DNA of 64,000 bases. Origin: an uncultured Christensenellaceae bacterium. Lineage in GTDB: Bacteria; Bacillota; Clostridia; Christensenellales; Borkfalkiaceae. This document shows positions 33,426 through 41,564 of this stretch, in pieces; position 1 is the first letter of the stretch, and every line of letters begins with the position of its first letter. Position numbers and translations under genes: made by a program. The notes below the pieces were generated by a model. The model had not been told where the DNA came from, searched no databases, and saw nothing but the letters and a program-made list of their open reading frames with translations. The DNA is taken from assembly GCA_910587005.1 (NCBI GenBank), contig CAJULB010000004.1, forward strand, positions 233,078 through 297,077, given 5' to 3'.

Positions 33426-33454
33426 TTGATTTTTAAAAAGGCATAACTTATAAT
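33426..33454 (+). promoter_or_regulatory. Promoter of the LacI-family gene (leaderless)
   Basis: TTGATT (33426-33431), 17 bases, TATAAT (33449-33454). The predicted start (33461-33462) coincides with ATG 33462. Confidence 0.75.
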
Positions 33455-33461
33455 TAAAAAT

Positions 33462-34496
33462 ATGAAAAGGGCTGTAACAATAAAAGACATTGCGGAACAA
33501 CTGAATTTATCAAGAAACACGGTTGCAAAGGCGCTTAACGGACAGTACGTGCCCGAAAGCACAAGGGAGCTTGTTTTAAGAAAGGCGCAGGAAATGAAAT
33601 ATAAGTCGCTGAACGTGAACCGCATAGAGTCCGGCGGTAAAAAATACAGGATACTGCTTGTTTCCGGCAAACCGCTGAATAATATGAACTATTTTGTCCC
33701 GCTTATTAAAAGCATTGAAAATAACTGCTTCAAAAAGAATTACGAGCTGTTTCAGTACACGCATAACGGCGACAAGACCCCGTTTAAAGAGGTTTCCGAC
33801 TATATAGGCGACCTGAAAGCGGACGGAATTGTTGCGATAGAGTGCTTTGATAAAGATTTTATTTATAAGCTTGTAAACTTGGGCAAGCCCGTATGCTTTA
33901 ACGATTTTTCGCCTTCGGAAATAAAGACGGACAAAAATTACGACATTATCAGCGCAAACGATTCGCAGTCTATATATAATATTGTAAGGGCATTGCATAA
34001 AAAGTATAAAATAACGCGGTTTTCGTTTGTGGGCGACAACAGGCACTGCAAAAGCTTTCAGGAGCGTTACAACGGTATGCTGACGGGTATTCTGTCAATA
34101 GGCGCGGCGCACGCGCGGAGCGAGGATATACTTTGCAGCGACGCGACCTTTAACTACGGCGATTTCAACGCGATAAAAACGGAAATTCTGAAATTGAAGT
34201 ACAGACCCGACTGCTTTATATGCTGTAACGACTTTGTTGCGCGCGGGGTTTGCAACGCGCTGAAAGCTTTGGACGTAGCCGTTCCGCAAAACGCTTTGGC
34301 AGTAGGCTTTGACAACGTTTCCGAGGCGGTTGCAAGCGTGCCCTCGGTTACGACATTTTCGGTAAATAAAGAATTTTTGGGTACGGAAACTATAAGAACG
34401 CTTATAAACAGAATTGAAAACCCCGATGCGCCTTCGAGAATAATCACCGTATCCACGGCTTTAATTGCAAGAGATTCGACAAACAGAATAATTTAA
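33462..34496 (+). CDS. LacI-family transcriptional regulator of the fructan/sucrose operon
   Basis: 344 residues. LacI helix-turn-helix and hinge helix at 5-60 (VTIKDIAEQLNLSRNTVAKALNG), then a periplasmic-binding-protein-like sensor (about 62-335) with DGIVAIECFD, FSFVGDN and ALAVGFDNVSEA. Divergent from the long GH32 operon and separated from it by twin operators. There is no ribosome binding site and the -10 box ends eight bases before ATG, so translation is probably leaderless. Ligand probably fructose-derived or an oligosaccharide. Confidence 0.92.
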   Translation: MKRAVTIKDIAEQLNLSRNTVAKALNGQYVPESTRELVLRKAQEMKYKSLNVNRIESGGKKYRILLVSGKPLNNMNYFVPLIKSIENNCFKKNYELFQYTHNGDKTPFKEVSDYIGDLKADGIVAIECFDKDFIYKLVNLGKPVCFNDFSPSEIKTDKNYDIISANDSQSIYNIVRALHKKYKITRFSFVGDNRHCKSFQERYNGMLTGILSIGAAHARSEDILCSDATFNYGDFNAIKTEILKLKYRPDCFICCNDFVARGVCNALKALDVAVPQNALAVGFDNVSEAVASVPSVTTFSVNKEFLGTETIRTLINRIENPDAPSRIITVSTALIARDSTNRII

Positions 34497-34501
34497 CGCC
34501 G

Positions 34502-34540
34502 AAAACGGCAGTACCTTTTTCGGGTACTGCCGTTTTGATT
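34502..34540 (+). terminator. Terminator of the LacI-family gene
   Basis: AAAACGGCAGTACC (34502-34515) pairs with GGTACTGCCGTTTT (34523-34536); the downstream arm supplies the T tract. It may serve both strands. Confidence 0.85.
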
Positions 34541-34711
34541 TACAGCTTGTTTAAAAATATACGCGCGCGGCACGGCTAAGCCGAAGTTTTACGGTTAGCT
34601 TTCAAACCATAAAACAATATCGGAAAAGCGTTTTATTTCCGCTTCGTCCTTTACGGAACAATCGTCCCGCACGCCGAGGAGTAAAAACCCAAGTAAATTA
34701 TGTTTGCAGGA

Positions 34712-37222
34712 TTAAAGATAGAAAATAACTTCGTATGCCTTATTTAAATCGGCTTTGAACTTGGTTAAAACAACCTTACCGTCGGGCGATGCCGCGTCGG
34801 TGTTCAGCGGGAAAGCGCCTGCGTCTTTCGGAGTTGTTGCAAAGCCGTAATTTTCGCCGTTGACCGTTATTTTTTTGACGTCCTCCGCGCCTTTCAGCAA
34901 ATGGTATTTAACGGCTATTTCGCGCGTTTCGAAATATTTTTCGCCCTCGAAAACGCCTTCCGACGCGTGCAGTTTTATAACGTATGCGTTTTTAGCCGCG
35001 TCATATCCCGCATCGAAGGCCGATTTGCGGAATTTGCCTTTTTTGTAAGCCGTGGTGACGGTGTCGTCCTCGTAGAGATAGCCTTTATCGCTTGCATTTT
35101 TATCGGGATAGAAGTCGTAAACAAGCCTATCCCACTTCTGCTTGCCCGTGTTAGCCGCGGCATATGCGAGTGGCAACAGCGCGCCGAGCCTTACGAAAAG
35201 CGGGGTTTCGTTTATGCCGTATACCCTTTTAATTGTCTTGCCGCCGCTGTAAATTTTGCCGCTGAACGCGTCAAGCCATTTGCCCGCAGGCAGATAAACC
35301 TCGGTTTCTTCGCCCGTCTTAACTTCGCTGTAATAAAGCCCGATTGCCGCCTCGCCGCCCGCCTGAAAGTATTCTATTTCAACCTTGTGCGGTTTTCCGC
35401 CCTCGATTACTTTCAAGGGGAAATTCATTGCGGAATGAAGCGTTTTATCTTCCAGCACCTTTTCACCGTCTATCCATACGGTTGAACCGTCGTCACTGCG
35501 GACGTACAGCTGTACCGGCTCGGAAAACTCTACAACGGTTTCGAACCGAGCGGAAAAATTATACACGGGCACGCCTTTTTCCGGCGAGGTATGGTTGAGT
35601 AAAATATTCAGATTGCCGTATTCCGCAGTTGCAATCGGCTCGCCTTCAAGCTTCGTTCCGTTGTAATAAACCGCCTTAACGGGCTCAACAAAATTCTTTT
35701 TTTCAACGGCGTTCGGCGTTCTGCCCGCAACGGGTCTAATCAAAATATTGTTGCCGAGCATATACGCGTTATCGCACCTTAAAGCATGTTTATCCGCGGG
35801 ATATTCCCAGCCCAACGACTTGAAAACAGGCTCGCCGGTTTCATAATTGTTGTATGCGTTTTTATAAATTACGGGCAAAAGTCTGTATCTTAAATTGTTG
35901 TATTCGCGGACAATATCCAGCGTTTCGCTATCATATGCCCACGGCTCGCGGGTGCGCTCTACGATTTTGGTGCAGTGCGGACGGAATACGGGTGAAAGCG
36001 TGCCGAACTGCATCCAGCGGATAAACAACTCTTTATCGGGGTTGCCGATATGTCCGCCGCAGTCGGCGTTGCAGTAAGCGATTCCGTCGTTCCCCGCCCT
36101 GATAAGCGTTGCAACTTCCTGCGAGAGCGAGTCGGCGTCGCTTAAAATATCGCCCGTCCACTGCACGGAATAGCGGTGAGACGCGCTGTCCAGAATTTTT
36201 TCAAAACAGCCGTTTGCAACGTTTACGACGTTGCCCATAATTACGGGGCGGCGGTAAACTTCTTTATCGCCAGACTGCTTCTGATAGAAATGCCTTGTAA
36301 TTTCGTCGAAAAGATACAGTCCGAACGTTTCCCAGCGGACGTTTTTAGTGGGCGATATGAGCGCGGTTGACCAGTTTCTGTCATACCACCACATATCCAG
36401 CCCGAGCTTCATTAAAGCCTGTAAATTGCGCTCGCGGTAGGCAATTTCCTTTGACTTGAAAACGTGCAGTCCGTCAACGGGTTCGGGGTGGTCGTTGAAA
36501 ATTATTTCAACGCCGTGCGCATGCGCGAAGCTTAAAAAGCGCTTCATATCGGGGAAAAGCTTTTTGTTTATATCGTAGCCCCAGCCGTGTTCACAGCTGC
36601 GCCAGTCGGTGTCAATGACCATTACGTCAAGGGGCACATTGTGCTTTTCATAGTCTGAAATAAGCTGTTTCGCCTCGTCCTCGGTATAAGCGTAGTATTT
36701 GCTGTTCCAACCGCCGAGCGTGGAAAGACGGACAAGCTCGTTACGGCCCGTAAGCCCGACGTAGAGTTTGCGGAGCTTTTTTGCGTCCTTTTTGCAGAGC
36801 AATAAATAAATATCCTGTACGTTTTCTTCTACTTTATACTGCCCCTTTCTGTCCTTGGAATAACCGCCCTCGGGCACGATAATTCTCGGGTTGTCGGAAA
36901 GTGCGAAAACTTCGGGAGTTTTGTCCAGAGCGGGCAGCTCGCCGCTGTTTAAAAGCCTTTTATAGCGGTAAACGTTACTGCCGTTTTTTGTAAGAGTTAT
37001 GCCCGAAAGCCCTCTGCCGCCCTCGGGCACGGACAGGGAATAATCGCCGAAAACTATGTAATTGCCGTACTGTTTGCACTCCGGTTCTTCGCCGAATTTA
37101 TCTCTGGACGGAATGAAAAAGGTGTTGTCGTCGCAGAATTTGCCTTTTCTTGCATATTCTATGCGGACTATTTCTTCGCTTAAAAGCTGTATGCGTACGC
37201 TGCCGAAAGTGATGCTTTTCAT
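34712..37222 (-). CDS. GH31 alpha-glycosidase with an inserted PA14-like module
   Basis: 836 residues, no signal peptide. The GH31 barrel is shown by LGGWNSKYY, VMVIDTDW, MWWYDRNW with the nucleophile Asp (about 277), WTGDILSD with the acid/base Asp (about 355), and the CGGHIGNP loop. After a proximal beta-domain, a PA14-like beta-barrel (about 520-610; VQLYVRSDDGSTVWIDGEKV) is inserted before the distal domain. The WWYDRNW form differs from the WMDMNE of ordinary alpha-glucosidases and suggests another subgroup. Transcription probably comes from 37570-37597, passing through a glycosidase remnant. Substrate uncertain (alpha-glucoside, xyloside or galactoside). Confidence 0.88.
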   Translation of the reverse strand: MKSITFGSVRIQLLSEEIVRIEYARKGKFCDDNTFFIPSRDKFGEEPECKQYGNYIVFGDYSLSVPEGGRGLSGITLTKNGSNVYRYKRLLNSGELPALDKTPEVFALSDNPRIIVPEGGYSKDRKGQYKVEENVQDIYLLLCKKDAKKLRKLYVGLTGRNELVRLSTLGGWNSKYYAYTEDEAKQLISDYEKHNVPLDVMVIDTDWRSCEHGWGYDINKKLFPDMKRFLSFAHAHGVEIIFNDHPEPVDGLHVFKSKEIAYRERNLQALMKLGLDMWWYDRNWSTALISPTKNVRWETFGLYLFDEITRHFYQKQSGDKEVYRRPVIMGNVVNVANGCFEKILDSASHRYSVQWTGDILSDADSLSQEVATLIRAGNDGIAYCNADCGGHIGNPDKELFIRWMQFGTLSPVFRPHCTKIVERTREPWAYDSETLDIVREYNNLRYRLLPVIYKNAYNNYETGEPVFKSLGWEYPADKHALRCDNAYMLGNNILIRPVAGRTPNAVEKKNFVEPVKAVYYNGTKLEGEPIATAEYGNLNILLNHTSPEKGVPVYNFSARFETVVEFSEPVQLYVRSDDGSTVWIDGEKVLEDKTLHSAMNFPLKVIEGGKPHKVEIEYFQAGGEAAIGLYYSEVKTGEETEVYLPAGKWLDAFSGKIYSGGKTIKRVYGINETPLFVRLGALLPLAYAAANTGKQKWDRLVYDFYPDKNASDKGYLYEDDTVTTAYKKGKFRKSAFDAGYDAAKNAYVIKLHASEGVFEGEKYFETREIAVKYHLLKGAEDVKKITVNGENYGFATTPKDAGAFPLNTDAASPDGKVVLTKFKADLNKAYEVIFYL

Positions 37223-37253
37223 AAAAATTTTCCTTGAATTTTAAATTTGTTTT

Positions 37254-37471
37254 TTATTTTTTAAGAACCAAAACCCCGAAAGGCTTTATTTCCGCTTTGT
37301 CTTTATATTTTTTACCGCTAAGTGAATCTGTATATTCGCCGTTAAACGCAGCATATCCCGCGGTGTTTTGCGTTTCCACCGCGAAAATTACGCCTTTATC
37401 CCTTTGGAAAAACACAACGTTTGCGCCTGCCTGCGCAACGGGCTTTACATCAATATAACTGATTAGCGCGG
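37254..37471 (-). pseudogene. C-terminal remnant of a glycoside hydrolase (GH42 beta-galactosidase-like tail)
   Basis: About 70 codons are open on the minus strand and end in TAA at 37254. They encode a beta-sandwich tail with AVETQNTAGYAAFNG, YTDSLSGKKYKDKAEIKPFG and a final VLVLKK, the pattern with which GH42-type beta-galactosidases finish. No start or catalytic domain is attached; a stop lies just upstream in the same frame. It ends 32 bp before the GH31 gene, so an intact predecessor was probably co-transcribed with GH31. Confidence 0.55.
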
Positions 37472-37569
37472 AATATTACTTTTTTATAAGCGTTTCGCGG
37501 CGGTTTAAATTCTTCAAAATCGGCGCACAGGAGCACAGATTTGTTTCGGTTGCGGAATAATGCAAGGTT

Positions 37570-37597
37570 ATTATACTATAAATTTTTGTATTTGCAA
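37570..37597 (-). promoter_or_regulatory. Minus-strand promoter upstream of the glycosidase remnant and GH31
   Basis: TTGCAA (37592-37597), 16 bases, TATAAT (37570-37575). Confidence 0.6.
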
Positions 37598-37661
37598 TAA
37601 ATTTTTCGGCTTTGGCGAAATCGTCTAAGACTTTTTTACCTCTCCGCTGACGCGGTAAGCC

Positions 37662-37708
37662 AAAGGGGAAACCGCAACATAACAACAGCGTATTGCAATT
37701 TCCCCTTT
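37662..37708 (-). terminator. Hairpin after the permease remnant
   Basis: AAAGGGGAAA (37662-37671) and TTTCCCCTTT (37699-37708) form a 10-bp stem with a GCAA/TTGC inner pair; 20 bp beyond the remnant's stop codon. Probable old terminator. Confidence 0.5.
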
Positions 37709-37727
37709 CCTATAAATAAAATTTCAG

Positions 37728-37945
37728 TTATTCCTTGCCGCCGCCGAAAGAAATGCCTTCTATAAAGAATTTCTGACAGCACAGATAGACTATGATTAGC
37801 GGAACCATTGCCATAAGCGAGGTTGCGCACTGGAAGCTGTAATCGCCGTCGGGCGAAATCGTAAAAAATATCTGCCAGAAGTTCATTCCGTCGATTTTGG
37901 CGGACCCTTTCACGAACTGTATTGCGACAGACAGATACCCACACT
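37728..37945 (-). pseudogene. C-terminal remnant of a sugar ABC transporter permease (MalG/LacG type)
   Basis: The last 70-85 residues of a permease are open on the minus strand: SAKIDGMNFWQIFF, then a final membrane helix in LMAMVPLIIVYLCCQKFFIEGI and a short GGGKE tail. The 5' part is missing; the frame runs into sequence antisense to the AraC remnant near 37945. Confidence 0.65.
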
Positions 37946-38222
37946 GCTTACCGACAAGCAGGCAAACGCCGCGCAAAATCTTTCGCTTAATTCGCTGGCG
38001 GAACAGTTTAATTACGCCCCTATATCTTTAAGCCATATTTTCAGCCATTATATAAAGACGGATATAAGAAATTTTATCAACAATATCCGCATACAAAACT
38101 ACCTCGATTTAAAGTCGTTGCCCGCAAACAAGGATAAATCGGTTATAGAGCTTGCAATGCAGTGCGGGTTCAGCAACACCGCCACCTTTTACCGCGCCTA
38201 TAAAAAGGCAATGGAAGAATAA
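37945..38222 (+). pseudogene. C-terminal remnant of an AraC-family regulator
   Basis: About 90 codons ending in TAA at 38220-38222. Both AraC helix-turn-helix motifs are present: NSLAEQFNYAPISLSHIF and VIELAMQCGFSNTATFYRAYK. The N-terminal sensor domain and the start are gone. The truncation point is the same as that of the permease remnant on the opposite strand. Confidence 0.75.
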
Positions 38223-38245
38223 AACAACTTTTTTAAATAATTTAA

Positions 38246-38271
38246 CGCCGCGGCTTTATAAAGCCGCGGCG
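38246..38271. terminator. GC-rich palindromic hairpin after the AraC remnant
   Basis: CGCCGCGGCTTTATAAAGCCGCGGCG folds as one perfect inverted repeat, 23 bp after the remnant's stop. Confidence 0.6.
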
Positions 38272-38310
38272 GTTGCCGTTGTTCTTCCGATTATTATACT
38301 GTTGATTTGT

Positions 38311-38340
38311 AGAGTCAAGTCTGAGCTTGACTCTTTTTTA
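38311..38340 (+). terminator. Plus-strand terminator
   Basis: AGAGTCAAG (38311-38319) pairs with CTTGACTCT (38326-38334), followed by TTTTTTA. It fits the former AraC gene, or guards the convergent lipoprotein hydrolase. Confidence 0.75.
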
Positions 38341-38354
38341 TTTCACGTTTGTTT

Positions 38355-39293
38355 TTATGCCGCGCTTTTTATAAGCCCTGTTTTAACGAAGAAGGCTTTC
38401 ATATCATCGGCAACCTCTATATACTGCTTGTCCTGAAAGCCGTGCGGTCCGCCTTCAACTATGCGTAAAGTGCAGTGTTCCTCGCCGTAAACCTCACACG
38501 CACGATTAATGGTTTCCGGGCTTATCGCATCATCCTCGGTACCGTACATTATAAGTACGTCCTTTTTATAGTGACCGATTTCATCCCAGGAATTAAAATC
38601 CCATGCGTCGAGGAAGTACTTTTTACCGACCTTCATATAATTGATTACAGTTTCTTCGGGAATCTCGTCCTTGGAAGTATATCCGCCTCTGTTTGCATAG
38701 CCTATTGCCGGTGCTTGCAATATAAGCGCCGCAATTTCGTCGTTGTGCCTTGCCGCCGTAACCGACGACACCATACCGCCAAAGCTCTGTCCGAACAGAC
38801 ATATTTTTGCGGTGTCGATATAGCTAAATCCTTTGACCTCGGCGAGAACCGCCTCCAAATCTGAAATTTCGGTAAGAACGGACATATTCGTCGTCTTGCC
38901 TTCACTCTTAGATTGGGTTCCGCCGCCGCAAAAATCGAAGGTTACGCACACGATGCCCTGCTTCACGATATTTGAAACGAGAGCCGAATTTCCGTTTTTA
39001 GAGAAGTCGTTGTAACCGTGGCTCGCTATTACTACGGGATACTTTTTACTTTCGTCAAAATCTTCCCGACGGAAAATTCTGGTATAAATCTCCAAGCCTG
39101 TTTCCTCGTTCTTGACCCAGTGCACGGTACCGGTTAAACCGTCGTATTTCTCTACGTATCCCTCGCGAAGACTGCCCTTGTGTTTTTCCGTACTCGGCGG
39201 AGGCGTTGTTCCTCCTCCGCAAGCAGCAAAACCGAAAGCACAGCAAAGCGCACATATGAGAGTTACCAGAATGAATAAAAATTTCTTTTTCAT
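38355..39293 (-). CDS. Secreted lipoprotein alpha/beta hydrolase (esterase-like)
   Basis: 312 residues. The signal peptide ends at a lipobox (FAAC, about 22-25) followed by GGG. Alpha/beta-hydrolase features: VVIASHGYNDF oxyanion loop, LFGQSFGGM nucleophile elbow with Ser (about 169), MYGTEDDAISPE with the acid Asp, and GGPHGF with the catalytic His. It probably removes acyl groups from a glycan or peptide at the surface. Its upstream region carries an AT-rich element almost duplicated next to the CE1 esterase gene at 60476, so shared control is likely. Single-gene unit. Confidence 0.85.
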   Translation of the reverse strand: MKKKFLFILVTLICALCCAFGFAACGGGTTPPPSTEKHKGSLREGYVEKYDGLTGTVHWVKNEETGLEIYTRIFRREDFDESKKYPVVIASHGYNDFSKNGNSALVSNIVKQGIVCVTFDFCGGGTQSKSEGKTTNMSVLTEISDLEAVLAEVKGFSYIDTAKICLFGQSFGGMVSSVTAARHNDEIAALILQAPAIGYANRGGYTSKDEIPEETVINYMKVGKKYFLDAWDFNSWDEIGHYKKDVLIMYGTEDDAISPETINRACEVYGEEHCTLRIVEGGPHGFQDKQYIEVADDMKAFFVKTGLIKSAA

Positions 39294-39378
39294 TTAGTCA
39301 CCTTTTTTGCATAAAATTTATTTGTATTTTTACACCGTATTTTCAGACACCCTAAATATATCATTTGCTTGACGCTCA

Positions 39379-39513
39379 GTAAATTTCATTTTTAATCAAA
39401 TTGTTGCAATTATTTATGAAAGTAATTAACATTGTTTTGCATTGGTCAATATTTAAAATAAAATTGCGATATAAAAATGCAAAAATCAGTTAAAAATCAA
39501 ACATTTTAACAAA
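39379..39513. promoter_or_regulatory. AT-rich element, copy A, upstream of the lipoprotein hydrolase
   Basis: About 135 bp that align with 60596-60731 at roughly 80-85% identity by eye, in the same orientation relative to the leftward gene. It contains the inverted repeat AATTG-TTG-CAATT, the motif TTAACATT (39426-39433) with a weaker copy TCAATATT 20 bp further (39446-39453), and AAAATTGCGA. Confidence 0.7.
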
Positions 39514-39536
39514 GCCAACCTGAAAATTCTTTCAAT

Positions 39537-41492
39537 TTATTTATTGTCCAAATCCTGGTGTTCCCTCAAAACGCCACGCTTGTAACACGATATAAGTTCT
39601 TTTAAATCCGCAATTTTTTCCTGCATTTCTTTTCCCTTGTCAGTGTCGGATATACGCAAGCGGTTATTGCTTAAATCCACGACTTCCGTAACGGATTGTA
39701 TGTCCCCTTCAGTTGCAACCGCTTCCTTTACGGACACGAACGGTTCATGGGCAACAAGTTTTAGACCGTGAGAATTGGATACTAACGTATACCCTGCTAT
39801 TCCCGTTATCTCTCTATATGCTTCGGAAAACCCTCCGTCTATTACTATAACCTTTCCGTTACAATGAACGGGGTGTTGTCCTTTTCTTACATTGACTGGA
39901 ACATGTCCGTTGATAATATGCCCTGTTGCAAAGTCTAAACCGAACTCATCAAAAACGGCTTTTACTTTTTCACTGTTATTATAAAATTTGTAATAGCTGT
40001 TTTTATGCTCTGCCTTAACAGCTTCGTCGGATAGAAAACATCTCTCAAACGTCGCCATTTTTTCCTTTCCGAATAACGGCGAAGAAGGGCAAGACCACAT
40101 ATAATACAACACGTCTTTGCCGTACTCTCTTTCCTTTTTAACTTTTGAATACCGTGCGTTCCTCGCCCATTTTTCCAAAGTGTCAAAAAGCGCTTTCCCC
40201 TTAACTTGTTCTCCGCCTATATTAACCGTTAAAAATTCACCGTCCTCTGTAAACGGCACGCAACCGTGAAAGAGCAAATTACCGTTATAAATGCGGTACA
40301 TACTTCCCCGGTTATATAAAAACTCTATATGCCTTTGCAACCTTTCGGATTGCTTGAACGATGCCGCAATCTGCCGCATAACGCTATCTTCTTCGGCGGT
40401 TAAACGGTAAGGGTTGTCTTTTTGTAATGTAGGAAAATAATTGTCTAAAAGCGGATATTTCTTTCCGTCCAACACTACCGTGCCGTTTTCAGCGTCTATT
40501 TTTTCCAAAACGCGCCTGTTATCCATTCCGAACTCGGGATGGTTTATGCTTAACTGCCCTTCAAGCTTTAAAAGTAATACCGTAATAGCTTTATGAACTT
40601 TTGTATAAATTCTGTTTTCGTCGGCAGAACCGTTATCAACCGTAAACAGCTTGCAGGGGTCGTCGGAATAGTTTTTCAGCGCAAGAGCAATCAGCGGTAC
40701 AAGACTTATACCGTAACCGTTTTCCAATACGTTCAAATTACCGTTTCTTACTGCAAGTCTGATTACGGACGCTATACAAGCGTAACTACCGCAAGCCGCT
40801 CCCATCCATTCAACGTCATGATTGCCCCACTCTATATCAACGGAATGATAATTAATCAGCGTTTCCATAACGTCCGCAGAACCGCTTCCTCTATCGAAAA
40901 TATCGCCAATAACGTGCAACCGTTCAATGGCTAACACCTGAATTAACCTGCAAAACTCGACGATAAACACTTTTGCGCAATCAGTTTCTATAATTGCCTG
41001 CAATATTTCGTCATAATACGCTTGTTTGTCGGGCACTTCTGAACGCTCGCTCAATAACTCTTCTATAATATACTCATATTCGGGCTTTACGGCGGCTTTT
41101 ACTTTTGTGCGATTGTATTTTGACACCATTCTGCGGGTAATGCGAATCAGCCACAACAGGGTTTGCTTGCACCAACTGCCGAAATCTTCTTCCGCCCGCT
41201 CTATGAGTTCCAGCTTTTCTTCCGGATAATATATCAGCGTACACAGCGTTTTCTTTTGTTTTAACGTCAATTCGCAGCCAAACTCATCGTCAACCTTTTT
41301 TGCTATCGAACCTGAGCCGTTTTTAAGAATATGGTTGAACTCATCGAATTCGCCGTGGATATCGGAAATAAAATGTTCCGTTCCCTTAGGCAAGTTCAGG
41401 TTAGCCGAAAGATTTATAATTTCCGACGCCGCTTTACGCGCAGTCGGGAAAGCGTTAGAGAGTAATTTTAAATATTTTTCAGTGTTCTTCAT
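39537..41492 (-). CDS. fbp: Class III fructose-1,6-bisphosphatase
   Basis: 651 residues, the expected size for Firmicutes-type Fbp. Metallophosphatase motifs are present: ISDIHGEFDEFNHIL, VIGDIFDRGSG, WGNHDVEWMGA, ATGHIINGHVPV and VIDGGF. It hydrolyses fructose-1,6-bisphosphate to fructose-6-phosphate, which allows hexose synthesis during growth on pentoses or uronates. It is the last gene of the glycan cluster, but a long hairpin separates it from uxuB, so it may also be expressed alone. No clear ribosome binding site precedes ATG 41492. Confidence 0.93.
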   Translation of the reverse strand: MKNTEKYLKLLSNAFPTARKAASEIINLSANLNLPKGTEHFISDIHGEFDEFNHILKNGSGSIAKKVDDEFGCELTLKQKKTLCTLIYYPEEKLELIERAEEDFGSWCKQTLLWLIRITRRMVSKYNRTKVKAAVKPEYEYIIEELLSERSEVPDKQAYYDEILQAIIETDCAKVFIVEFCRLIQVLAIERLHVIGDIFDRGSGSADVMETLINYHSVDIEWGNHDVEWMGAACGSYACIASVIRLAVRNGNLNVLENGYGISLVPLIALALKNYSDDPCKLFTVDNGSADENRIYTKVHKAITVLLLKLEGQLSINHPEFGMDNRRVLEKIDAENGTVVLDGKKYPLLDNYFPTLQKDNPYRLTAEEDSVMRQIAASFKQSERLQRHIEFLYNRGSMYRIYNGNLLFHGCVPFTEDGEFLTVNIGGEQVKGKALFDTLEKWARNARYSKVKKEREYGKDVLYYMWSCPSSPLFGKEKMATFERCFLSDEAVKAEHKNSYYKFYNNSEKVKAVFDEFGLDFATGHIINGHVPVNVRKGQHPVHCNGKVIVIDGGFSEAYREITGIAGYTLVSNSHGLKLVAHEPFVSVKEAVATEGDIQSVTEVVDLSNNRLRISDTDKGKEMQEKIADLKELISCYKRGVLREHQDLDNK

Positions 41493-41504
41493 AATATATA
41501 CCGC

Positions 41505-41544
41505 TATAAAAGGGTCAGGGTATAATATCCCCGACCCTTTTATA
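41505..41544 (-). terminator. Long hairpin between uxuB and fbp
   Basis: TATAAAAGGGTC (41505-41516) pairs with GACCCTTTTATA (41533-41544), extended by GGG/CCC across one mismatch. It lies 20 bp after the uxuB stop and probably terminates or attenuates the operon before fbp. Confidence 0.75.
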
Positions 41545-41564
41545 AAGAGAAATTTTTTATACTA

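Larger units (their letters stand above)
37223..38354. other. Region of gene remnants between GH31 and the lipoprotein hydrolase
   Basis: No intact gene is present in this stretch. It holds the C-terminal end of a glycosidase (minus), a minus-strand promoter, a hairpin, the C-terminal end of a sugar permease (minus), the C-terminal half of an AraC regulator (plus) and two hairpins. Each is described separately. Confidence 0.75.

Noticed and set aside
33285..33500. Longer N-terminus for the Cys-repeat lipoprotein reaching 33500
   Set aside because: It would cross the promoter and operators, and the proper signal peptide with lipobox starts at ATG 33284.
34595..34711. In-frame open stretch after the GH31 stop (ending LWFES) that could be an extension of GH31
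   Set aside because: GH31 already ends at a natural family C-terminus and the stop is clean; the stretch has no recognised domain and may be chance or another remnant.
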